In this document: in pieces, positions 17,774 through 26,507 of the stretch
Layout of the letters: each line of letters opens with the position of its first letter
How positions within the stretch are numbered: position 1 is the stretch's first letter
Source: Streptomyces gobiensis
GTDB lineage: Bacteria; Actinomycetota; Actinomycetes; Streptomycetales; Streptomycetaceae
Direction of reading: 5' to 3'
DNA: 64,000 nt
NCBI RefSeq assembly: GCF_021216675.1
Contig: NZ_CP086120.1
Coordinates: 992,001 to 1,056,000 of the forward strand
The notes under the pieces: generated by a model
The model's input: the letters and a program-made list of their open reading frames with translations, nothing else
What the model was told of the DNA's origin: nothing
Databases searched by the model: none
Position numbers and translations under genes: made by a program

Positions 17774-18553
17774 ATGACGCCAGAAATCAACAAACCATTG
17801 AACGGCACGCCGAAGACCGCCGTCGTGACCGGTGCGGGCTCGGGCATCGGCCGCTCCGTGGCACTGGCGCTGGCCGAGGCGGGCTGGGCGGTGGCGCTGG
17901 CGGGGCGGCGTGAGTCAGCGCTGGCGGAGACGGCCGGTCTGGCGGCGCCCGAAGGACCGGTCGCGGTCATCCCCACCGATGTCACCGACCCCACCTCCGT
18001 CACCACGCTCTTCAACACGACACAAGAACACTTCGGCCGGATCGACCTGCTCTTTAACAACGCGGGCGTATTCGGGCCAGCCGTACCACTGGAAGAGCTG
18101 GCCTATGACGACTGGCGCTCCGTCGTCGACACCAATCTGACCGGGGCCTTTCTCTGTGCTCAGGCCGCCTTCCAGGCCATGAAGACACAGTCCCCGCAGG
18201 GTGGCCGGATCATCAACAATGGCTCGATCTCCGCTCACACCCCACGCCCGCATTCCATCGCCTACACCGCCACCAAGCACGCCGTGACCGGTCTGACCAA
18301 ATCGCTCTCCCTGGACGGCCGCGCCTACGGCATCGCCTGCGGACAGATCGACATCGGCAACGCGGCGACCGAGCTCACCGCCCGTATGCAGGCGGGAATT
18401 CTTCAGGCGAACGGCACCACGGCGGTCGAGCCGGTGATGGACGCGATGGATGTCGCGCGGACAGTGGTGCATATGGCTTCGCTGCCGCTGGAAGCGAACA
18501 TCCAGTTCGCCACGGTAATGGCAACCGCGATGCCGTATATCGGACGCGGCTGA
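17774..18553 (+). CDS. SDR-family oxidoreductase
   Basis: A 259-residue classical short-chain dehydrogenase. The cofactor motif is [22 protein letters not shown] and NNAG is in LFNNAGVFG. The catalytic Ser lies in [14 protein letters not shown], and Tyr and Lys in [17 protein letters not shown]. Substrate unknown. The gene lies 336 bases upstream of the cyclodipeptide synthase in the same orientation. That gap is too long for a confident operon, so a role in the cyclodipeptide pathway is only a possibility. Confidence 0.85.
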   Translation: MTPEINKPLNGTPKTAVVTGAGSGIGRSVALALAEAGWAVALAGRRESALAETAGLAAPEGPVAVIPTDVTDPTSVTTLFNTTQEHFGRIDLLFNNAGVFGPAVPLEELAYDDWRSVVDTNLTGAFLCAQAAFQAMKTQSPQGGRIINNGSISAHTPRPHSIAYTATKHAVTGLTKSLSLDGRAYGIACGQIDIGNAATELTARMQAGILQANGTTAVEPVMDAMDVARTVVHMASLPLEANIQFATVMATAMPYIGRG

Positions 18554-18889
18554 CAATTTAGCTGCGCACCGCCCGTAACTGTCGACTACTCCAGCGTAAC
18601 GAGATAGCTTGCTGTAGTCGCCGCCACACCAAGAGCACACGGCTCTTACGGGACTAGCGGCGCCAGGGGGTTTTACCGTGCGTACATGTCGTTAGCCGAC
18701 ATTCCACTGCTCTGGGAAGGGCAGTAGGCACTACGCGCCGCTCTCCGCTCCTCCGTCCGAGCGGACCCACACAGCATCGACCCTGCTGTATCGACCCTGC
18801 TGTGGTTCCGGCGCGCCCGCACACACCACGACCACCGGGCATTCGTATGCCGCATGCCCGGAATCAGGACCGTACAGGGAGGCCACCGT
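18554..18889 (+). promoter_or_regulatory. Upstream region of the cyclodipeptide cluster, with tandem 14-bp repeat
   Basis: A 336-base gap. It holds CGACTAC (18583-18589) and its inverted partner GTAGTCG (18614-18620). It also holds two abutting copies of ATCGACCCTGCTGT (18776-18789 and 18790-18803), about 87 bases before the ATG. The repeats could bind a regulator. No clear -10/-35 pair was identified. Confidence 0.4.
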
Positions 18890-19609
18890 ATGTCTGAGTG
18901 TCCGACGTTTGACGTCCTGCCACTCACGGACAGGTGCCGGCTTATCTGCAAGCAAGGCGACCACGCCCTGATCGGCGTGAGCCCAGGCAACAGTTACTTC
19001 ACGCCGCAGCGCATCGCGGAGCTGGTCAGCTGGGCTGACCGCACCTTCGAGGCCGTCGACATCGTCTACGCCGATCTCTATGTGGACGCGATGTTCGAAG
19101 CTCTTGGCTACTCGCCCGAACACGCCAGGAAGCGCTCCACCAAGGATCTCAAGGCCGTACGGCGACGGATTCAGCGCGGGGTGGAGAGCGCGGGACCGCT
19201 CACCGGATTCGTCCGGGTGCACGCGCTCTCCGAGTTCGCTGACAACGGCGTCTACCGCGAACTGCAGCACAGCGTCGGCCGCGCCATGGAATCCGACACC
19301 GAGTTCCTCGCCGCCTGCACCGCGATGGTGCGGCAGTTCGTCGGCTACCGGCTGGCCGAGGACGAGGAGCCCACACCGGCCCAGCTGCACGCAGGAATGA
19401 GCTATATAGCCGCCGAGCTGCCGTTCTTCGTCGACACCCCGGGCATTCTCGGCATGCCGTCCTCGGTGTCCTGCTACCACGCCCGGGTGCCGCTCACCGG
19501 GCCGCTCTTTGAACGCGAGACCGGGCTGCGCGCCGTGGACAACCAGGCGTACGCCGTCGTCACCCCGAAAGCCCGGCCGCAGCACCTCCGAGAGGACATC
19601 GCCGCATGA
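18890..19609 (+). CDS. tRNA-dependent cyclodipeptide synthase (NYH subfamily)
   Basis: A 239-residue enzyme that joins two aminoacyl groups taken from aminoacyl-tRNAs into a diketopiperazine. The opening CRLICKQGDHALIGVSPGNSYF carries nucleophile Ser31 and Asn34 (AlbC S37 and N40). Y172IAAE176 matches the AlbC Y178/E182 pair. SSVSCYH gives Tyr196-His197. N, Y and H together place it in the NYH subfamily, which includes AlbC and Rv2275. The ATG at 18890 follows AGGGAGG. The stop overlaps the P450 start (ATGA). The P450 partner suggests cyclo(Tyr-Tyr) as product, but this is inference. Confidence 0.93.
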   Translation: MSECPTFDVLPLTDRCRLICKQGDHALIGVSPGNSYFTPQRIAELVSWADRTFEAVDIVYADLYVDAMFEALGYSPEHARKRSTKDLKAVRRRIQRGVESAGPLTGFVRVHALSEFADNGVYRELQHSVGRAMESDTEFLAACTAMVRQFVGYRLAEDEEPTPAQLHAGMSYIAAELPFFVDTPGILGMPSSVSCYHARVPLTGPLFERETGLRAVDNQAYAVVTPKARPQHLREDIAA

Positions 19610-20835
19610 CCGTCACCCCGCAGAACCCGCAGCACAGCCCGCAGGGCAGCCCGCGCGTTGAGCTGGACTTCCCCCTCTCCCGGCGCGGCGATGAACTCCC
19701 CGCCGAGTGCGGACCGCTGCGCGCAGAACGCCCGGTGGCCAGGGTTCGTACGATCACCGGCGATGAGGCCTGGCTGGTGAGCAACTACGCACTGGCCAAA
19801 CAGGTCCTGGAAGACGAGCGGTTCAGCCTTCCGGAGACCGCCCGGGAAGGCGCGCCCCGCCAGTACGCGCTGACGATCCCGCCCGAGGTCGTCAACAACA
19901 TGGGCAATATCAACAGCGCCGGACTGCGCACCGCCGTCATGAAGTCGCTCTCCCCCAAGGCCGGGGACGGCGAACTGCCCGACTGGCTGCGCAAGGAGGC
20001 ACACCGGCTGCTCGACACGGTCATGGCCGAGGGCGCCCCGGCGGATCTGCGGGCGGGCTTCACCGAGCCGTATTCCGCCGCGCTGCACTGCAAGGTCATC
20101 GGGGTGCCCTTCGGCGACTGGCGGCGGCTGATGTCCGGCATCGATGTGGCCTTTATGACGGCCGCCAAACCCTTCGAGGGCGCCGCGCGGAACTGGTGGA
20201 AGGACCACGGCTACATGGTCGAGCACATACGCTCGGCCGTCCCGGGAGAGGCGGACCTGCTGTCCCGGTTCGCCGCGCTCAGGGCCGAGGGCGGTGACGT
20301 ATCGGACGATGACCTCGCCACCGTCGCGGTCTCCCTGTTCGGTGCGGGCGCGGTGAGCACGGCGGCCTTCCTCCAGCACGCCATCCTGGCGCTGGTACGG
20401 CAGCCGGAGCTGATGCGGCGGCTGCGCGAAGAGCCGCAGATCATCAGCCGCGCGGTCGATGAACTCCTCCGCTACAACCTCTCCATCGGAGATGGCCTGC
20501 CCCGCCTCGCCACCGAGGACGTAAGCCTGGGCGAGGTGGGGGTGAAGGCCGGTGAGCTGGTGCTCGTCCTCGTCGAGGGCGCCAACTACGACCCGGAGGT
20601 CTTCACCGATCCCGAACGGATCGACTTCGACCGGGACCCCAACCCGCATCTGTCCTTCGGCGCGGGCCGCCACTTCTGTCCGGCGTCCGCACTGGGCCGC
20701 GTCCACGCCGAAGCAGCGCTGGAGGTCCTGCTGGAGCGGCTGCCGGCCCTGCGCCTCGCGGTGCCGCTGGAACAGCTGGTATGGCGCACCGGCTTCATCA
20801 AGCGGCTGCCGGAACGGCTGCCGGTGACCTGGTAA
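19606..20835 (+). CDS. CYP121-like cytochrome P450, cyclodipeptide-modifying
   Basis: A 409-residue P450. From VVNNMGNINSAGLRTAVMK to LVWRTGFIKRLPERLPVTW it follows, from memory, Mycobacterium tuberculosis CYP121A1 (mycocyclosin synthase) closely. The I-helix reads FGAGAVSTAAF (residues 246-255), with Ser251 at the CYP121 Ser237 position and no acid-alcohol pair. Arg394 matches CYP121 Arg386. EELLR and HFCPASALG (Cys358) are the EXXR and haem-ligand motifs. CYP121 couples the two tyrosines of cyclo(Tyr-Tyr), and I recall Streptomyces relatives that also attach nucleobases. No redox partner is adjacent. Confidence 0.93.
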   Translation: MTVTPQNPQHSPQGSPRVELDFPLSRRGDELPAECGPLRAERPVARVRTITGDEAWLVSNYALAKQVLEDERFSLPETAREGAPRQYALTIPPEVVNNMGNINSAGLRTAVMKSLSPKAGDGELPDWLRKEAHRLLDTVMAEGAPADLRAGFTEPYSAALHCKVIGVPFGDWRRLMSGIDVAFMTAAKPFEGAARNWWKDHGYMVEHIRSAVPGEADLLSRFAALRAEGGDVSDDDLATVAVSLFGAGAVSTAAFLQHAILALVRQPELMRRLREEPQIISRAVDELLRYNLSIGDGLPRLATEDVSLGEVGVKAGELVLVLVEGANYDPEVFTDPERIDFDRDPNPHLSFGAGRHFCPASALGRVHAEAALEVLLERLPALRLAVPLEQLVWRTGFIKRLPERLPVTW

Positions 20836-20842
20836 AGCCCGT

Positions 20843-20878
20843 ACGACCCCGGCCGGGGGCTGCCCCGGCCGGGGTCGT
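20843..20878. terminator. Strong terminator after the cyclodipeptide cluster
   Basis: A 16-bp perfect stem (ACGACCCCGGCCGGGG and its complement) with a 4-base loop GCTG starts eight bases after the P450 stop. It lies between two convergent genes and can serve both. Confidence 0.85.
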
Positions 20879-20896
20879 GCTGGCCGGACTTGGACC

Positions 20897-21805
20897 TCAC
20901 ACCGGGTCCTTCCGGCCATCGGTCCCCGCCGGAGCTGGCCAGGGAGGTCCTGCGGCGCGGGTGAGCAGGAAGCCCGCCGCCGCCGCGGTGAAGTACACCA
21001 GCACGCCGTAGAGGGCGGCGGGCACGGCCATCTCCGAGCTGTTCAGCAGTGCGGGGCTGAGCGCGATGGTGATGGACAGGCTGGAGTTATGCATGCCGAT
21101 CTCCATACAGGCCGCGACCGCCTGGCGATGCCCGGCCCTCGCCAGGCGGACGGCGCTGTAGCCAGTGGCCATGGATATCGCGCTGAACACCACAAGGATC
21201 AGCCCGAGTTCCGCGAGATAACCGCCGATCTGCTCCCGTTCGGCGGTGATCGCCACGCTGACGATCCCGATCAGCATCAGCACGGAAAGCACCCTCACCG
21301 GGCGGTGCGCCCGCAGGGCGAAGGCGGGCCTGCGGGCCCGTATCAGCATCCCCACCGCGACGGGTACCAGGACGACGGCGAAGACCTGCAGCGTCTTGCC
21401 GAAGCGCAGCCCGATCGCCCCGGCGTCCTCGGTGAAGTACGCCAGCGAGAGATTGACGATCACCGGCAGGGTGAAGACGGCGAGCACCGAGTTCACCGCG
21501 GTGAGCGTGATGTTGAGGGCCACATCGCCACCGAAGAGATGGCTGTAGAGGTTGGCCGTGGTACCGCCGGGCGAGGCGGCGAGCAGCATCATCCCCACCG
21601 CGAGCCCGGGTGTGAGACCGAAGGCGAGCACCAGCCCGAAACAGACGGCGGGCAGCAGCAGGAGCTGGCAGCCCAGCGCCACGGCGACGGCGCGTGGATA
21701 CTCGGCGACTCGGCGGAAGTCGGTGACGGAGAGCGAGAGTCCGAGGCCGAGCATGATGACGCCCAGCACCATGGGCAGGAGAACGGTGACGAGGGGTGAG
21801 TCCAC
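20897..21805 (-). CDS. Bile acid:sodium symporter (BASS) family transporter
   Basis: A 302-residue membrane protein with about nine or ten hydrophobic segments. Family signatures are GLSLSVTDFRRVAEYPRAV near the start, LLAASPGGTTANLYSHLFGGDVALNITLTAVNS (sodium-site region) and MEIGMHNSSLSITIAL. BASS carriers move organic anions with sodium, and the substrate here is unknown. The start is GTG. It converges on the cyclodipeptide cluster; a role in moving its product is conceivable but unsupported. Confidence 0.82.
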   Translation of the reverse strand: MDSPLVTVLLPMVLGVIMLGLGLSLSVTDFRRVAEYPRAVAVALGCQLLLLPAVCFGLVLAFGLTPGLAVGMMLLAASPGGTTANLYSHLFGGDVALNITLTAVNSVLAVFTLPVIVNLSLAYFTEDAGAIGLRFGKTLQVFAVVLVPVAVGMLIRARRPAFALRAHRPVRVLSVLMLIGIVSVAITAEREQIGGYLAELGLILVVFSAISMATGYSAVRLARAGHRQAVAACMEIGMHNSSLSITIALSPALLNSSEMAVPAALYGVLVYFTAAAAGFLLTRAAGPPWPAPAGTDGRKDPV

Positions 21806-21859
21806 CCGGCACAGGGTGGTGCGTGGCGCCCCAAGAGACCACAGCGGCGTCGGTAAAGT

Positions 21860-22096
21860 TCACGCCTCACCGGGGTGCCAGGCGGGCCACTCCTCCGGCT
21901 TGTCGACCCAGTGGACCTGCTCCGGGTCGTCGAAGTCGATGTCCGGGAAGACCTCTCGCACCCGCAGCTCGAACTCTTCCTTCTCCAGCGGTTCCCAGCC
22001 ATGCCCGCGCAGCCACACCAGGCGGTACCGGTGGTTCTCGCCAAATGACCCCACCACGACCGGATACTCCGGTTCGGGGGGCCGCTTCTTCTCCAT
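21860..22096 (-). CDS. Hypothetical acidic protein
   Basis: A 78-residue protein, MEKKRPPEPEYPVVVGSF through HRYRLVWLRGHGWEPLEKEEFELRVREVFPDIDFDDP to an acidic Trp-rich end. It is soluble, with no recognised family. The ATG at 22096 was chosen because residues before it in the longer frame (from 22225) look non-coding. It lies 54 bases from the BASS transporter start, in the same orientation, and may be the first gene of that unit. Confidence 0.6.
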   Translation of the reverse strand: MEKKRPPEPEYPVVVGSFGENHRYRLVWLRGHGWEPLEKEEFELRVREVFPDIDFDDPEQVHWVDKPEEWPAWHPGEA

Positions 22097-22278
22097 GCCC
22101 CCAGGGTGCGCCCAGAAGGGCCGCGTCCGCACCCCAGCCGCCGCCAACCGTGGCACCAGCATGCGGCGGTCAGGCACCCGGCGTTCGACACCCAGTCGAA
22201 CACGAGAAGTGCGGACCGCAGCCACCTGTAGCAGCCTGTGAACGACACCACGACACCGAATACCGACAGGGAGACACC

Positions 22279-22521
22279 GTGGTCATCAAGAAGCTGCACG
22301 ACGCCGGGCTGCGCAGCGAACACGCCTACATGGCAGCCATCGGATCCATCGGCCTCACCGTCCTGTGCTGGGCGACTTCCCGCAAAGCGGAGTCCAACGC
22401 GGACCTCGCCCGGGCGGACCGGTGGGGCATCTTCGTCGGCGAATGGGCGCCGACCTTCTTCGGCCTGGGGCTCGCGCTGGCCCACTACGAGCAGCGCGGC
22501 ATCACCGTCGGCAAGTCCTGA
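22279..22521 (+). CDS. Small membrane protein of unknown function
   Basis: An 80-residue protein, VVIKKLHDAGLRSEHAYMAAIGSIGLTVLCW with a hydrophobic segment at residues about 17-33, then SRKAESNADLARADRWGIFVGEWAPTFFGLGLALAHYE with a second. The GTG start has AGGGAG about eight bases upstream. No named family was recognised. It is the last chromosomal gene before the left att-like repeat of the island, 28 bases away. Confidence 0.65.
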   Translation: MVIKKLHDAGLRSEHAYMAAIGSIGLTVLCWATSRKAESNADLARADRWGIFVGEWAPTFFGLGLALAHYEQRGITVGKS

Positions 22522-22548
22522 CGCGGCGCGCCCAAGCCCGAAGCAGCG

Positions 22549-22580
22549 GCGGCAGACGAGCCGTGCTGTACGCCGGGTTC
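22549..22580. repeat. Left attachment-site-like copy of the rnpB 3' end
   Basis: 32 bases identical to 35231-35262, the 3' end of the RNase P RNA gene. The sequence starts GCGGCAGACGAGCCGTGC and ends GCCGGGTTC; identity stops at both edges. The rest of rnpB is absent here. A perfect short copy of the 3' end of an RNA gene at the far side of an accessory region is the pattern left by site-specific integration. Confidence 0.85.
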
Positions 22581-23102
22581 ATCCGACGCACCCTTCTGAC
22601 CTGCGCTTATGTGAGTCGAAGCGGCTGTGACCTGCAAGGACGGGTTGCAGAGGCGATCGGAGGCAGTCAGAGGTAATCACTCTGATTCGACCCCGATTCG
22701 ACCCTGAGCCGCTCGGAGGCAGTCAGAGGCCGTCCCTCTGATATGGCTCCGAGTCGGTCGGTGCCGGTCAGGGGGTGGCCCCTCTGCTGGCGCTCCGATT
22801 GGACCCCGGTCGAGCCGCGATGGGGACGTCTGCCTCCACTTGGAGCCAGGCATACGAAAGCCTCCAGGATTGCCGTCCTGGAGGCTTCGCTAGCACCGAT
22901 TGGAGGTCGGTTCCGCACCACCGCTGGTTTTAGCGGGCCGAGGTGATGTCCACGTCCTTGCGAGACACCATCAGAATGCCATACGGCGACCCTTCTCCGC
23001 ACTCCTGCGCCAAGGCTTCATCCTCCAGCAAAAACCCAACCAGAGGCAATCACAGGCGCTCGCTTCGCACTCCTGGGACTTCATCAGCTCCCTCGGGCTG
23101 CG
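22581..23102. other. Non-coding left end of the island with short repeats and a hairpin
   Basis: No convincing gene. It contains repeated GGAGGCAGTCAGAGG boxes (about 22660-22675 and 22714-22730), related CCAGAGGCAATCACAGG at about 23040, and a strong hairpin at 22858-22887. The boxes could be recombinase arm sites or remnants of a lost integrase end; this is inference. Confidence 0.45.
22858..22887. terminator. Hairpin in the left end of the island
   Basis: AAGCCTCCAGGA and TCCTGGAGGCTT form a 12-bp stem around a 6-base loop. There is a short A-run before it and TTCG after it. No intact gene remains upstream, so it probably ended a gene lost from the element. Confidence 0.65.
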
Positions 23103-24179
23103 GCCGACCTCATCCTGCTCGGGGACCTCATCGGCCGCTACGCGACGGGCAGCTACAGCAAGCTCGACGCCGACGGCCGAGCCCTCATCCTGCGTGAGGA
23201 TCGCCAGGGCGCGGCTGACCACGGCCACCGCATCACCGCGGCCATCGCCTGCCACATCGCCCGTGTCGGCGGCAACGTCGACCAGCTGACACATTTGCTC
23301 ATGCACCCCGACCACGAGGGCGGTCGGCACGCTCAGAACACGCTGCGCTCCGGACAGGCACGTGCCCTCGACTACGTCCACCGGGTGTGGGCGAGCGCCA
23401 CGGGGAACAAGACCGACCTGCCGATCACCGAGCACGCCACCGACACGCACGGGGTGACGCTGGTCAACTTCGCGCTGTTCGATCTGGTGGGAATGCAGCT
23501 CTCGCCGCGGATCAGGGATCTGGGGAAGATCACCCTCTATCGGATGGACCCGCAGCGCGACGTCAGCAGGCTCTGGCCGGTCGCCGGTCCGCTGCTGACC
23601 CAGAAGATCAACATGGGGTTGATCGAAGAGAACTGGGACGACTTGCTACGGCTGGCGGCCTCGATCAAGTTCGGGCACGCCACCGCCTCCCTGATCGTCG
23701 GCAAGCTCTCCGCCTCCTCCCGGCAGAACACCCTGGCCGCCGCCCTCAAGGAGTACGGGGCCCTTCGGCGCACGATCTACGCTGCCCGCTACCTGGCGGA
23801 CGAGACCTACCGCCGCAAGATCGCCCGGCAGCTCAACAAGGGCGAGTCGCTGCACTCCCTGCGCCGCGACCTGCACTACGCCCACCAGGGCAAGATCCGC
23901 GAGCGGTTCCTGGCCGGGCAGACCGAGCAGGCGTGGTGCCTGACGGTGCTGACCAACTCCGTGGTGACCTGGACAAGCGAGTATTACGGCCTGGCCATCG
24001 CCCAGATGCGCGCCGAGGGCCGGGCGGTGGACGACGAACTGCTCGCGCACATTTCCCCGGCGCACAGTGAGAACGTCAACTACCACGGCACCATCAACGT
24101 GGAGGTCGACACCGAGCTCGCCAAGCTCGACCCGGCCGGGTACCGGCCGCTGCGGGCCCGGCGCCCGGATCGGGTGTGA
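23103..24179 (+). pseudogene. Chimeric remnant: unknown replication-like segment joined to Tn3-family transposase C-terminus
   Basis: One open frame joins two unrelated parts. About 100 residues (ADLILLGDLIGRYATGSYS through LLMHPDHEGGRHAQNT to HRVWASA) resemble plasmid or ICE replication/primase tails but are not assigned. From about 23410 on, TEHATDTHGVTLVNFALFDLVG through DLHYAHQGKIRERFLAGQTEQ to DPAGYRPLR is the C-terminal quarter of a Tn3-family DDE transposase. The transposase lacks its N-terminal two thirds and its first catalytic region, so it cannot work. No start with a ribosome site was found. Confidence 0.75.
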
Positions 24180-24210
24180 GACGCCAGAAGCATCTTCGCG
24201 GCGCGGGCCC

Positions 24211-24339
24211 CGAGAAGAACAGCTCGACCTGGTTGACCCAGGATGCGTGCGGCGGTGTCCAGTGCACGTGCCAGCGCGGATGAGCGGCGAGCCATGTCTT
24301 GGTGTGCTTGGCCGTGTGCGAGGAGCCGTTGTCAAGCAC
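24211..24339 (-). pseudogene. IS630-family transposase fragment
   Basis: MLDNGSSHTAKHTKTWLA, then PRWHVHWTPPHASWVNQVELFFS: 43 residues from the DDE end of an IS630 transposase (the second Asp in LDNGSSH and the Glu in NQVELFF). The rest is missing and the frame runs into the Tn3 remnant antisense. It stands three bases from the stop of the second PatA/PatG-like protease. Confidence 0.8.
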
Positions 24340-24342
24340 GCC

Positions 24343-26205
24343 CTATCGTTCGGACCAGGTGCGTACGGTGCCAAGGGTGACCGGGATGAGGTCGCTGACG
24401 TCGATGGTGAAGCGGTGAACCTTGCGGGCGCGGCGGTTGTTCTCCGGGTCGAAGAAGCGGAGTTTGACGTCCCAGCAGTCGCTGTGGAGGCGGCAGAAGG
24501 GGCTCTTTTCGACGTCGATGGTGTCCAGGGTCATGCCGTCGGCGACGGCGGAGGCGAAGGTGTCGGCGGCCTGGAAGGCGTTGGTGGCGGCGAAGTTCAG
24601 GGCCCGGTCGGCGGAGGTGGTTCCCAGGTTGCGCAGGTCGTAGTAGATACGGGCCAGGAACTCCCGGAACCGGCCGGTGAGGGCCTCATTCTCACCGGTG
24701 GGGTGACGGCGGGCGGCTTGAAGGGCTGCAGCCGCGAGTGTGTTGGTGTTCCAGCCGTACATGCCTCGGCGGGCGGCGACTTCGATGACGGGGACGACCT
24801 GGCCGGAGAAGAGCTTGACGGTGCGGCCGGTCAGCCGCCCGGGGATGCTGACCCGCTCGATGTATTCCTCGTCGTCCTCAGCAGCAACCTGTCCGGCCAG
24901 GAGACGGGTGAGCAACTCGTAGACGCCGGCCGCGTACGGGCTGGTGCTTTCGATGGCGTAGACCGGGGTGAGTTCCAGGTTCAGTGTCCAGATCAGCGAG
25001 GTGGCCTCGGAGGGATGCAGCCTGAGATGGTCCACCATCTGCCGGGAGTCATACGGATTGGCCGGCACCGCCGTGCCCTCGGCGGACACGGCGGCCATCA
25101 GCTGTTTGAAGCTGTCCCGCCGGGCCTCGGTGCCGAAGTCGTAGCCCAAGGTGCCCAGCACGTACGCCAGCGGACTCCACGCTGGGCCGCCGACACCTGA
25201 GGTCACCACGCCCGCGGCATGAGCCGCCGCCCTGGCGGGGGCCGCTACCTCCGTGGGGGCCGCTGCCTCGGAGACGGATGCGGGTGCACGGCTTGCCGGA
25301 ACCGCAGGTGGGGGCTGGGGGAACAGGATTGCGGCCGTGCCGCCGATGTCCAGCTTGCCGGCCATGCAGCGGGCCGGTTCGCCGTGGGCATCTTCGGGAC
25401 GACAGGGCCAGGCGCTTTCCAGCAGCGCGGCGCGCACTGCTGCCGGGTCGGGTGGCATGCCGTGTTGGCGTCGCAAACTGAGCAGCAGCGCGGCGACGCC
25501 GGTGACGATGGGTGCGGCGCAGCTGGTGCCTTTGTGGATCGCGGTTTTGCCGCCGGGGGCCGCGCCGTGGATGTTGCCGCCGGGGGCGACAATGCCGTGG
25601 TCGCGGTACTGCGGGCCGAAGTTGCTGAACTTGAACATCGTGCCGTCGTCGTCGCAGGCGCCGACGGCCAGGACCTGCGGCAGCGCGGCGGGGATGCACC
25701 GGCACTCTCCACAGTCGTTTCCCGAGGGCGCCACGATCAGTACCCCGGCATCGGTGGCGCGGGCGATCGCCCGCTTCAGCATGCCGTCGGCGTCGTCGGA
25801 GGAGGTCGGCATGCAGACCGCGATGTGAATGATGTCGACGGCGGCGTCCACTGCCGCCTCAATGCCCCGGGTCAGACTGACCGGATCCAACACACTGGCC
25901 TTGTCCCGCAGACACGGCACGATCACCCCGGAACACCGGGGCGCGATCCCGGTCACCGGGCTGCCGTGCTGGCCGAAGAGCACACTGGCGATGTGCGTCC
26001 CATGCTCAGCAAATCCGTCCTCGCCCTCGCCCTTGTCTTCTTCGCCGGGTAGCCAGCCCGGTTCGAGCACGGTGAGGTCTGCCCCGTCAAAACACGGATG
26101 GGTGACTTCGACGGGGCCGTCGAGCACGGCGATGCGGACTCCGGGATCACCCAAGGTCCGCTCCCACAGCGGGGCAAGGCCGGGGATGGACGCAAGGTCA
26201 GGCAC
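24343..26205 (-). CDS. PatA/PatG-type cyanobactin maturation protease, second copy
   Basis: A 620-residue subtilisin-like (S8) peptidase with a PatG-type C-terminal domain. Catalytic Asp29 (VLDGPVEVTHP), His68 (EHGTHIASV), oxyanion Asn163 (SGNDCGEC) and Ser228 (GTSCAAPIV) are all present. An Ala-rich linker (about 330-380) leads to the C-terminal domain, SPLAYVLGTLGYDFGTEARR through NFAATNAFQAADTFA to VTLGTVRTWSER. In cyanobactin pathways such enzymes cut off the leader (PatA) or cut the follower and close the ring (PatG); which job this copy does is not clear. It lacks the GGQL motif of its sister. The GTG start follows AAGGA. Confidence 0.88.
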   Translation of the reverse strand: MPDLASIPGLAPLWERTLGDPGVRIAVLDGPVEVTHPCFDGADLTVLEPGWLPGEEDKGEGEDGFAEHGTHIASVLFGQHGSPVTGIAPRCSGVIVPCLRDKASVLDPVSLTRGIEAAVDAAVDIIHIAVCMPTSSDDADGMLKRAIARATDAGVLIVAPSGNDCGECRCIPAALPQVLAVGACDDDGTMFKFSNFGPQYRDHGIVAPGGNIHGAAPGGKTAIHKGTSCAAPIVTGVAALLLSLRRQHGMPPDPAAVRAALLESAWPCRPEDAHGEPARCMAGKLDIGGTAAILFPQPPPAVPASRAPASVSEAAAPTEVAAPARAAAHAAGVVTSGVGGPAWSPLAYVLGTLGYDFGTEARRDSFKQLMAAVSAEGTAVPANPYDSRQMVDHLRLHPSEATSLIWTLNLELTPVYAIESTSPYAAGVYELLTRLLAGQVAAEDDEEYIERVSIPGRLTGRTVKLFSGQVVPVIEVAARRGMYGWNTNTLAAAALQAARRHPTGENEALTGRFREFLARIYYDLRNLGTTSADRALNFAATNAFQAADTFASAVADGMTLDTIDVEKSPFCRLHSDCWDVKLRFFDPENNRRARKVHRFTIDVSDLIPVTLGTVRTWSER

Positions 26206-26282
26206 AGCGATATTCCTTCGCGTCGGTCTCGAACGTGATCGGTGAGGGCTGCGGGGGCAGCCCTCACCGTGGAAAGGGGATG

Positions 26283-26507
26283 TCAGGCCCAGATGCGGCC
26301 TCGCCGAAATCCGGTCGACGGCTCTTCGCGCCGGTCCTGGAACATCTGCACCCACATGCCGTAGTCGACCAACCCGGTGAACAGACCACACTCCGGGATG
26401 ACCGGATGCTCTTCGGGAGCAGGCTTCTTTCTCGCTTTTTTCGCTGTGCTCGTCTTCACAGCAGTCTTCTTCGCCGCGGTCTTCGCCGTCGCGGGTTTCT
26501 CAGCCAT
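26283..26507 (-). CDS. PatC-like small cyanobactin-cluster protein
   Basis: A 74-residue protein with a Lys/Ala/Thr-rich first half (MAEKPATAKTAAKKTAVKTS) and a conserved-looking second half, HPVIPECGLFTGLVDYGMWVQMFQDRR, ending FRRGRIWA. The second half resembles the PatC/TenC/TruC family of cyanobactin clusters as I remember it; function there is unknown. The ATG overlaps the stop of the PatB-like gene by eight bases, so the two are co-translated. The Lys-rich tail could bind nucleic acid, which is inference. Confidence 0.72.
   Translation of the reverse strand: MAEKPATAKTAAKKTAVKTSTAKKARKKPAPEEHPVIPECGLFTGLVDYGMWVQMFQDRREEPSTGFRRGRIWA

Noticed and set aside
22549..22580. A second rnpB gene at the left end of the island
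   Set aside because: Only the last 32 bases match; sequence on both sides is unrelated to RNase P RNA, so it is an att-like copy, not a gene.
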